Shown here piece after piece: positions 1-5,378 of a DNA stretch of 10,932 nt. Made by a program: the position numbers and the translations under genes. Position 1 is the first letter of the stretch; the number at the start of each line of letters is the position of its first letter. Location of the stretch: contig PMNQ01000252.1 in the NCBI GenBank assembly GCA_003162555.1, positions 1 to 10,932 on the forward strand. The letters run 5' to 3'. Source of the DNA: Gammaproteobacteria bacterium. GTDB lineage: Bacteria > Pseudomonadota > Gammaproteobacteria > Steroidobacterales > Steroidobacteraceae. Below the pieces are notes generated by a model. The model saw nothing but the letters and a program-made list of their open reading frames with translations, was not told the origin of the DNA and made no database searches.

Positions 1-636
1 GCTTCGGTTCTCCGCGGTGGCAAACACGGACGGGTCGTCACGCCCGGAAAAATCAGCGACAGCATGCTGGTGCAGCGCATCGCGTTGCCGCTCCGCGACG
101 AGCGGGTCATGCCGCCGAGCAGCCAGCCCCCGCTTCCGGTCGACGACGCCACGGTCATCAAACTCTGGATCGCGGCTGGCGCCTCCGGCATCCAGCCGGT
201 GGCCGATTTCCGCACTGCGCCGCGACCCGTCGCGCACGTGACCATTGTCGATGTCGACCCGCGCGCACTCGCCGCGGTGCGCGCGCCTGTCGCCAGCGCG
301 TTGCAAGCCTTGCAGGAGCGCTTCCCGGGTGTCATCGCCTACGAGTCGCGCGGTTCCGCATGGCTGGAACTGGATGCATCGCTCCTCGGCCACAGCTTTG
401 GCGATCAGGAGCTGGCGGCATTCGCACCGCTCCGTGACTTCATCGTGCGGGCGGACGTGTCGGGCACCGCGATCGGCGAACCTTCTGCTGACGCTATCGG
501 CGCGATGAAGAATCTGCGCGTGCTGCGCATGATGGATGTCCATCCGGGTCCGGCACTCGGTGCGCGAGTGCAGGCCTTGCGCCAACACGGCGCGCGGGTC
601 TACGTGGAGCAGGGCGGCGTCGATGACCGGCACTGA
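1..636 (+). CDS. c-type cytochrome domain protein with degenerate LRR tail (5' truncated by window edge)
   Basis: The reading frame is open from base 1, so the true start lies upstream; 211 residues plus the TGA stop are visible. Residues 5-60 (LRGGKHG, then VTPGK, then MPP at 37-39, then a WIAAGA ending) have the pattern of the C-terminal half of the planctomycete-type cytochrome c domain, in which Met37 of MPP would be the distal haem ligand. The CxxCH haem site is expected upstream and cannot be seen. From about residue 95 to 205 the protein has leucine-rich-repeat-like segments: LELDAS, then an LxxFAPL stretch, ADVSGTAI, and MKNLRVLRM, ending in VYVEQ. This resembles the LRR tails of proteins annotated as 'c-type cytochrome domain-containing'. 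The product is probably exported and transfers electrons. It overlaps the following cytochrome b gene by 14 bases, which implies translational coupling. The family call is fairly secure; the substrate and partner are unknown. Confidence 0.72.
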   Translation, partial: ASVLRGGKHGRVVTPGKISDSMLVQRIALPLRDERVMPPSSQPPLPVDDATVIKLWIAAGASGIQPVADFRTAPRPVAHVTIVDVDPRALAAVRAPVASALQALQERFPGVIAYESRGSAWLELDASLLGHSFGDQELAAFAPLRDFIVRADVSGTAIGEPSADAIGAMKNLRVLRMMDVHPGPALGARVQALRQHGARVYVEQGGVDDRH

Positions 637-1315
637 ACCGCAGGGCGCCAGCGCGCCAGCGCAGGATCAGGTGCGCGTCTGGGATGTCCCGGTGCGCGTG
701 TTTCACTGGAGCATCGTCGTTCTGGTCACGCTGTCGTGGGCGTCCGTCGAGAACGGCTACATGAAACTGCACCTCTGGTCCGGTCTCACGCTACTCACGC
801 TGCTGCTGTTTCGCATCGCATGGGGTTTTGTCGGTTCGACCACCGCGCGCTTTGCAGACTTCGCCCAGCGACCTGCGAGCGCACTGGCTTATCTCCGCGC
901 CATGGCGCGCGGCGAGCATCAGCCGCACGCCGGTCACAACCCGGCCGGTGGCTGGATGGTCTTGCTGCTGCTGGCCGTGCTGCTGCTGCAGGCGGCCACC
1001 GGCCTGTTCAGCAACGATGGCGTCCGGTTCAACGGGCCGCTGGCGGCACTGATCAGCTCGCGCCTGTCTGATCGCCTGAGCAGCCTGCACGGCACAATGT
1101 TCAACTTCATCCTGCTGTTGGTGTGGATGCACGTCGTGGCTGTGCTGTACTACCGCTTCGTCCGCGGTGAAAATCTGATCGCTGCGATGATCAGCGGCAG
1201 GAAACCGCGCGACGAGATCAGTGCCCAGGCTGCACTGAAGTTCGTGCCACTGCGCTGGGCTCTGCTGTGCCTGGTGCTGGCGGCGGGCATCGTGTGGTGG
1301 ATCGCGGAATCGTGA
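623..1315 (+). CDS. cytochrome b561-type di-haem membrane protein
   Basis: This 230-residue protein fits the bacterial cytochrome b561 / Ni-hydrogenase b-type cytochrome family (PF01292), which carries electrons across the inner membrane. It opens with VRVWDVPVRVFHW (17-29), the usual start of the family. There are four main hydrophobic segments (about 28-42, 52-72, 111-128 and 157-178) and a C-terminal one at 209-227. Candidate haem ligands are His28, His50, His156 and His170, one for each of four helices, as expected for two bis-His b haems. The ATG at 623 is preferred to an in-frame ATG at 536 because AGGG sits 8 bases upstream and the first residues then match the family; the 536 start would lie deep inside the preceding gene. 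It overlaps the cytochrome c gene by 14 bases and is followed 20 bases later by a Tat-exported propeller. It probably passes electrons between quinone and the periplasmic partners. Confidence 0.85.
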   Translation: MTGTEPQGASAPAQDQVRVWDVPVRVFHWSIVVLVTLSWASVENGYMKLHLWSGLTLLTLLLFRIAWGFVGSTTARFADFAQRPASALAYLRAMARGEHQPHAGHNPAGGWMVLLLLAVLLLQAATGLFSNDGVRFNGPLAALISSRLSDRLSSLHGTMFNFILLLVWMHVVAVLYYRFVRGENLIAAMISGRKPRDEISAQAALKFVPLRWALLCLVLAAGIVWWIAES

Positions 1316-1335
1316 CGATTGCAGAGGAATCAACT

Positions 1336-2436
1336 ATGAACCAGCCCGGCAAACAGCTGTTATCGCGCAGATCGCTGTTGTGGTCGGCGCCGCTGGCAAT
1401 GGCCGGCGCGGCCGCGACGCTGGGGCCACGCGCGGCCGCCTCCGCGGCCGCCGCTGCAACTGCAGACAAGTCCGTGGCCGCTGGCTGCGTTGCGCCCGAG
1501 CTGCTGGGGCAGGGCGCCTTCCAGTATCACGCCAACCGCTTCTGGGGACTGCTGGACCGCAAGCGCTACCCGGTCGCCGACTGCCACGGCATTTGCGAGG
1601 ATCGTGACGGCCGCATCGTGATGCTGACCAACGACACGCACAACAACCTGATCGCCTATACGCACGCGGGGCAATTCCGCGCCGCCTGGGAGAAGCGCTT
1701 TCCGGCAGCGCATGGCCTCGACATTGTCGAACACGGGGATGAAGAGCGGTACTGGATCACCGATCACGACCGGCAGCTGGTATCCATATGCACACCGGAT
1801 GGGCGCGAACTGCGCGTCATTGGCGCCGATGCGGTCAAACAGAAATACGCGGACATCGGGCGCTATCACCCAACCAACAGCGCCACGCTCCCGGACGGGC
1901 AGTGCTACGTGAGCGATGGCTACGGCTCCAGCTACGTGCATCACTTCGATCCGGACGGCCGCTACATTTCGAGCTTTGGCGGCGAGGGCGACGCGCCGGA
2001 GCAGTTGCGCACACCGCACGCCGTGTGGATCGACACGCGCTCGGGCAAGCCGCTACTACTGGTGTGCGATCGCTCGCACGACATGCTGAAGTGGTTTTCC
2101 CTGGCGGGTGAATTTCTCAGGATGGTCGCGGTGCCGGGCTTGCAGCCCAGCAATGTGGCGGCATTCAGCGGCAGATATAGCGATCACCTGGCGGTCTGCG
2201 GTCTCAATGGCATGGTCCTGATCATGGACGGGAGCGATCGCGTGATTTCCTGCGTCGGCGGAGAGCCGCCGGAATACCGTGACGGAAAACTGCAGCCGCT
2301 GTCCGTGTACAACTACACCTTTATTCACCCGCATGACGTGTACGTGGACAAGGCGGGCGCGCTCTACGTCGTGCAGTGGGCGTCGAACCAGACCTATCCG
2401 ATTAAGCTGGAGCTGCTGCAGTCGTTAGTTGGCTAG
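1336..2436 (+). CDS. Tat-exported NHL/PAL-like beta-propeller protein
   Basis: The protein has 366 residues. The start is set by AGAGGA 7 bases upstream of the ATG. Residues 10-15 read SRRSLL, a twin-arginine motif, followed by a hydrophobic Ala-rich stretch to about residue 42; this is a Tat signal, so a folded protein is exported to the periplasm. The mature part shows five to six repeats in which His or Pro-His is followed by a hydrophobic strand and Asp-x-x-Gly: DCHGI (82-86), HGLDI (126-130), HPTNSA (178-183), PHAVWID (227-233) and HPHDVYVD (331-338), with DGYGSSYVHHF at 194-204. This resembles NHL propellers and the lyase domain of peptidyl-glycine amidating enzyme, whose metal is held by His residues at blade starts. 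Eight mature-region cysteines could form disulfides. Enzyme activity is not shown. It is third in a redox gene set, and its 3' end overlaps the opposite-strand racemase by 12 bases. Confidence 0.78.
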   Translation: MNQPGKQLLSRRSLLWSAPLAMAGAAATLGPRAAASAAAAATADKSVAAGCVAPELLGQGAFQYHANRFWGLLDRKRYPVADCHGICEDRDGRIVMLTNDTHNNLIAYTHAGQFRAAWEKRFPAAHGLDIVEHGDEERYWITDHDRQLVSICTPDGRELRVIGADAVKQKYADIGRYHPTNSATLPDGQCYVSDGYGSSYVHHFDPDGRYISSFGGEGDAPEQLRTPHAVWIDTRSGKPLLLVCDRSHDMLKWFSLAGEFLRMVAVPGLQPSNVAAFSGRYSDHLAVCGLNGMVLIMDGSDRVISCVGGEPPEYRDGKLQPLSVYNYTFIHPHDVYVDKAGALYVVQWASNQTYPIKLELLQSLVG

Positions 2437-3117
2437 CGCCCAGTCGACCGCATAGGCCGCGTGCAGGGCCGTGGTGTCGAACACCGGCAGCGCCGAATCC
2501 TTTGGCTCGAGCAGCAGGCTGATTTCGGTGCAGCCGAAGATGACGCCTGCTGCGCCTGCATCCGCCAGCCTGCCGATGATCTGCTGGACTGTGCGGCGCG
2601 ATGCATCGGGCGTCTTTCCCAGGCACAGCTCCTCGAAGATGATGCGGTGTGCTTCGAGTCGATCGGCCTCTCCGGGCACGATCACATCCACGCCCTGCTG
2701 CCGCAGCCGCGCGAGGTAGAAATCCCCTTCCATCGTGAAGCGCGTGGCGAGCAGGCCGACGCGGCCGAGGCCGGCGCCCCTGATGGCCGCGGCCGTCGGG
2801 TCGACGATGTGCAGCAACGGGATCGACAGTGCCGCTTCGATCGCCGGCGCCACCTTGTGCAGCGTATTCGTGCACAGCAAGATCGCCTCGGCGCCGGCCC
2901 GCTCGAGCAGCGCCGCCTCCCGCCCGAGAAACGCGCCCGCATCGTCCCAGCGGTTGGTGCGCATCATGATTTCCAGGTCGGCGAAATCGACGCTCGACAA
3001 CAGGAGTCTGGCCGAGTGCAGCCCGCCGCATCGGTCGCGAACCGCCTCGTTGAGCAGCCGGTAGTACGGCAGCGTCGATTCCCAGCTCATTCCGCCCAGC
3101 AGACCCAGCGTCTTCAT
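2425..3117 (-). CDS. ygeA: YgeA-type broad-spectrum amino-acid racemase (Asp/Glu/hydantoin racemase superfamily)
   Basis: This 230-residue cytoplasmic protein belongs to the aspartate/glutamate racemase superfamily and closely follows E. coli YgeA, which interconverts L- and D-forms of several amino acids without cofactor. It opens with MKTLGLLGGMSWEST, a hallmark of the family. The two catalytic cysteines lie in LCTNT (Cys82) and FGCTE (Cys196), both in the expected context, so the enzyme looks intact. The ATG at 3117 is chosen because the family signature begins there; an upstream GTG- or ATG-started extension has no homology. A purine run (AGGGGG) directly abuts the ATG with no spacer, poor for a Shine-Dalgarno site, and a -10-like box lies just upstream, so the message could be leaderless. 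It is divergent from an FAD amino-acid-type oxidoreductase, which suggests linked D-amino-acid metabolism. The true substrate cannot be read from the sequence. Confidence 0.92.
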   Translation of the reverse strand: MKTLGLLGGMSWESTLPYYRLLNEAVRDRCGGLHSARLLLSSVDFADLEIMMRTNRWDDAGAFLGREAALLERAGAEAILLCTNTLHKVAPAIEAALSIPLLHIVDPTAAAIRGAGLGRVGLLATRFTMEGDFYLARLRQQGVDVIVPGEADRLEAHRIIFEELCLGKTPDASRRTVQQIIGRLADAGAAGVIFGCTEISLLLEPKDSALPVFDTTALHAAYAVDWALAN

Positions 3118-3166
3118 CCCCCTATCATAGGTGCAACGGGCGGTGGCAGAGGGAGCGGCGCGGGGC
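3118..3166. promoter_or_regulatory. divergent promoter gap between racemase and FAD oxidoreductase genes
   Basis: Only 49 bases separate the two start codons. Bases 3121-3131 form an inverted repeat with arms CCTAT and ATAGG around one base. The repeat contains a -10-like hexamer on each strand: TATCAT (3123-3128) reading toward the oxidoreductase and TATGAT (complement of 3124-3129) reading toward the racemase, each 5 of 6 to consensus. I found no convincing -35 box for either. On the minus strand transcription would begin about at the racemase ATG. The purine run at 3148-3155 (AGAGGGAG) is the likely ribosome site of the oxidoreductase, 11 bases before its ATG. Confidence 0.4.
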
Positions 3167-4345
3167 ATGGGCAGGCATTACGACGTCGTGATCGTCGGTG
3201 GCGGCGCGATCGGTTGCTCGATCGCCTACGCGCTGACGACCGAGGCCGGGTTTCGCGGCACGGTGCTCGTCATCGAACGCGACCCGACCTACCAGCGCGC
3301 CTCTTCAGCGTTGTCCGCCAGCGGCATCCGCCAGCAATTCTCGGCGCCGGTCAACATTCGTATTTCCCGCTACGGCATCGAATTCCTCCGCCATGCGGGC
3401 GAACTGCTTGCCTGCGGAGATGACCGGCCGCCGATCAACGTCAACGAGGCCGGATATCTGGTGCTTGCGCCGCCCGAGGGCCTGGAAACGCTGCGGCGCA
3501 ATCATGCGCTGCAGAACAGTCTCGGGGCCCGCATCGCGCTGCTGTCGCCGCAGGAACTGCAGCTGCGGTTTCCGTGGCTGGCAACGGACGATCTGGGCGG
3601 CGGCTGCCTGGGGCTGGAAGGCGAGGGCTGGCTGGACGGCTACCTGCTGTTGCAGGCCTTTCGTAACAAGGCGCGCGCGAATGGCGCGGAGCTGCTGCAC
3701 GACGAAGTCGTCGGCATGGATCGGGGCGCCGGCCGCATAGACGCACTGCGTCTGGCCAGTGGCGAGCGCATCGGCGCCGGCATGGTCATCAACGCGGCTG
3801 GCCCGCACGCCCGCCAGGTCGCGGCCATGGCTGGCGTGGTGCTGCCGGTCGAAGCGCGCAAGCGCAATGTGTTCGTCGTCTCCTGTGCCGAAGCAATACC
3901 GGGCTGCCCGCTGGTCTGCGATGACTCAGGCGCCTGGTTCCGTCCCGAGGGCGCGCACTTCATCTGCGGCTGCGCGCCGGACCGAAGCAACGATCGAGAG
4001 AATTTCGACCTGGAGCCTGACCACGCATTCTTCGAGCAGTCGGTGTGGCCCGCGCTCGCGGCGCGGGTGCCGGCGTTTGCGGCGTTGCGCGTGACCGGCG
4101 CCTGGGCGGGACACTACGAGACCAACACTTTTGATCAAAATGGCATCGTGGGACTGCACCCTGAAGTGCGCAACTTCGTGCTCGCGAACGGCTTCAGCGG
4201 CCACGGGCTACAGCAATCGCCCGCAGTCGGACGCGCTGTCGCCGAGCTGATCGCGTACGGCAATTACCGTACGCTGGATCTATCGGAGCTCTGCTTCGAG
4301 CGCATCGCCGCCGGCCGGCCGCTCAGTGAACTGGGGATTTACTGA
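3167..4345 (+). CDS. FOXRED1-like FAD-dependent oxidoreductase (DAO family)
   Basis: This 392-residue flavoprotein belongs to the D-amino-acid oxidase / sarcosine oxidase family (PF01266). The N-terminal Rossmann motif VVIVGGGAIG (7-16) and Glu37 at the end of the second strand (VIERD) bind FAD. SALSASGIRQQFS (47-59) and the C-terminal GFSGHGLQQSP (342-352) are typical of the branch that includes human FOXRED1; the W-A-G-x-Y-x-x-N-T-F-D-Q-N-G segment just before it fits the same branch. There is no signal peptide, so it is cytoplasmic or membrane-associated. Family members oxidise amines such as sarcosine, dimethylglycine or D-amino acids; FOXRED1 itself aids complex I assembly. The ATG at 3167 is preferred to a GTG at 3131: the Rossmann strand begins right after it, AGGGAG precedes it, and the GTG overlaps the putative -10. 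It is divergent from a racemase. Confidence 0.88.
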   Translation: MGRHYDVVIVGGGAIGCSIAYALTTEAGFRGTVLVIERDPTYQRASSALSASGIRQQFSAPVNIRISRYGIEFLRHAGELLACGDDRPPINVNEAGYLVLAPPEGLETLRRNHALQNSLGARIALLSPQELQLRFPWLATDDLGGGCLGLEGEGWLDGYLLLQAFRNKARANGAELLHDEVVGMDRGAGRIDALRLASGERIGAGMVINAAGPHARQVAAMAGVVLPVEARKRNVFVVSCAEAIPGCPLVCDDSGAWFRPEGAHFICGCAPDRSNDRENFDLEPDHAFFEQSVWPALAARVPAFAALRVTGAWAGHYETNTFDQNGIVGLHPEVRNFVLANGFSGHGLQQSPAVGRAVAELIAYGNYRTLDLSELCFERIAAGRPLSELGIY

Positions 4346-4384
4346 TCTGGGCCGGCGCGGGGCGGAACGTCGATGCCTGGCCGG

Positions 4385-4798
4385 TCAGGCCGTGGCGCGC
4401 GACGAGCGTTGCAAGGCGTACGCGCCACTGCCCAGTGCGGCGACCGCGATGCTCACCACGAGCAGGAACGCGGGATATTCCCAGCCACCGCCCTTGGCGC
4501 TGAACACCCAGCCGTTGGCGGCGTGCACCCAGATGATCGCGCCCAGCAGGGTAGGGGTGAGCGCCAGCGCGACCAGCCGCGTCTGCACGCCCAGCAGCAG
4601 CAGTGCGCCGCCGACGGCCTCGCCGATCGCGGTGGCGTAGCCCAGCCAGCCGGGCAGGCCGATCGACACGAAATAGCCAGCCGTGCCGGCCAGGCCGAAA
4701 GTCAGTATCTTGAGCAGCAGTCCGTGCGACAGGTACATGAGACCGAGGCTGAGGCGCAGCAGCGTGGCGGTCAATTCGGTAATGCGGGCCTGATTCAC
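4385..4798 (-). CDS. DoxX-family membrane protein
   Basis: The product is a 137-residue integral membrane protein of the DoxX family (PF07681). Four hydrophobic segments are visible, roughly at residues 10-32, 40-60, 62-92 and 106-128. Family marks are RLSLGLMYLSHGLLLK (15-30), with the Arg-Leu-x-Leu-Gly and His-Gly pair, and GEAVGGALLLLG (59-70). DoxX proteins are often induced by quinone, thiol or oxidative stress and can couple to redox enzymes; the exact chemistry of this one is unknown. The start codon is GTG at 4798-4796, fixed by AGGAG 6 bases upstream. It is divergent from a MarR-family regulator across an AT-rich gap full of repeats, so it is the probable target of that regulator. 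Its 3' end faces the oxidoreductase gene across a 39-base gap with no terminator that I can see. Confidence 0.87.
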   Translation of the reverse strand: MNQARITELTATLLRLSLGLMYLSHGLLLKILTFGLAGTAGYFVSIGLPGWLGYATAIGEAVGGALLLLGVQTRLVALALTPTLLGAIIWVHAANGWVFSAKGGGWEYPAFLLVVSIAVAALGSGAYALQRSSRATA

Positions 4799-4804
4799 GG
4801 TTGG

Positions 4805-4809
4805 CTCCT
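4805..4809 (-). promoter_or_regulatory. Shine-Dalgarno site of the DoxX gene
   Basis: The complement reads AGGAG, 6 bases before a GTG codon at 4798. It decides the GTG start of the DoxX-family gene. Confidence 0.75.
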
Positions 4810-4894
4810 GATGGTTGCAAATGCATCAATATGAATGCAATTGCATTTAAACACGGATTTTGATGTAATTGCATGCATCAGCTCATACGCCGCC
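4810..4894. promoter_or_regulatory. AT-rich divergent control region and probable MarR operator
   Basis: This gap between the DoxX gene (-) and the MarR gene (+) is clearly poorer in GC than its surroundings and is packed with related elements. They are TTGCAAATGCATCAA (4815-4829), a perfect palindrome at 4834-4847, and the imperfect inverted repeat TGATG...CATCA at 4861-4880 with TGCATGCA inside it. AATTGCAT occurs twice, 28 bases apart (4839 and 4867), and ATGCATCA twice, 52 bases apart (4821 and 4873). MarR proteins bind inverted repeats of this size and commonly control themselves and a divergent neighbour. A possible promoter for the regulator is TTGCAT (4842-4847), a 16-base spacer, and TGTAAT (4864-4869, 5 of 6 to the -10 consensus). 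It would place the transcript start near 4876, inside the repeats. Confidence 0.65.
4834..4847. repeat. perfect 14-base palindrome AATGCAATTGCATT
   Basis: The 14 bases equal their own reverse complement. The palindrome is the strongest symmetric element of the doxX-marR gap and the best candidate for the core operator; the half-site AATTGCAT recurs at 4867-4874. Confidence 0.8.
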
Positions 4895-5362
4895 ATGACC
4901 AGCAATCCCACCAGCACCAGTCCCAGCAGCACGGTAATCCGGGCGTGGTCGCGGCTTGCCAAGGTGCAGCAGCTCGCCGCCGACGCCATCGAGCAGCGGC
5001 TCAAGGCGGCGGACCTGCCGCCACTCGCCTGGTACGACGCGCTGCTCGAACTGGAGCGCGCGGGGCCCGCAGGCTTAAGGCCGTTTGAGCTGGAGCGCGA
5101 ACTGCTGCTGTCGCAGTGCAATCTCTCTCGCCTGATCGACCGGCTGGAAAAGGAAGACTACGTGGAGCGGCAGGCCTGCCAGGACGACGGGCGCGGCCAG
5201 GTCATCGCCATCACCGCGGCCGGCCGCGCTATCCGCCGTCGCATGTGGGGCGTGTATGGTCCTGCTATCCAGAGCGTGATTGGCGCGCACTTGAGTTCCG
5301 GCCAGGCCGCGGCGCTCGATACCGCGCTCGGCACGCTGATATCCGGCGCCAGACCTGCGTAA
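4895..5362 (+). CDS. MarR-family transcriptional regulator
   Basis: This is a 155-residue winged-helix repressor of the MarR family, which usually releases DNA on binding a small phenolic or oxidised ligand. Visible parts are the N-terminal dimer helix (about 13-37), the helix-turn-helix with recognition helix around LLSQCNLSRLIDRLEKEDYV (71-90), and the wing DDGRGQVIAITAAG (97-110), which matches the family's D-x-R-[GA]...-T-x-x-G signature. Cys75 sits at the recognition helix and Cys95 just before the wing; redox sensing is possible but not shown. I chose the ATG at 4895. The in-frame ATG at 4835 lies inside the operator palindrome and would add 20 residues without family similarity. Neither start has a good Shine-Dalgarno site. 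The gene is divergent from DoxX, its likely target, and is followed 16 bases later by an M20 peptidase on the same strand. Confidence 0.88.
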   Translation: MTSNPTSTSPSSTVIRAWSRLAKVQQLAADAIEQRLKAADLPPLAWYDALLELERAGPAGLRPFELERELLLSQCNLSRLIDRLEKEDYVERQACQDDGRGQVIAITAAGRAIRRRMWGVYGPAIQSVIGAHLSSGQAAALDTALGTLISGARPA

Positions 5363-5378
5363 AGCTAACAAAAACAAA

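Noticed and set aside
1413-1470. GC-rich Ala-coding run as a possible repeat or hairpin element
   Set aside because: It encodes the Ala-rich end of the Tat signal peptide, which explains the composition.
1582-1596. CHGIC in the propeller as a possible haem-binding site
   Set aside because: The order is Cys-His-Gly-Ile-Cys, not Cys-x-x-Cys-His, so it does not meet the c-type haem rule.
4346-4400. GGCC-rich stretch after the FAD oxidoreductase as a terminator
   Set aside because: Only short 4-5 base stems can be formed (for example CCTG/CAGG) and no T-run follows on either strand.
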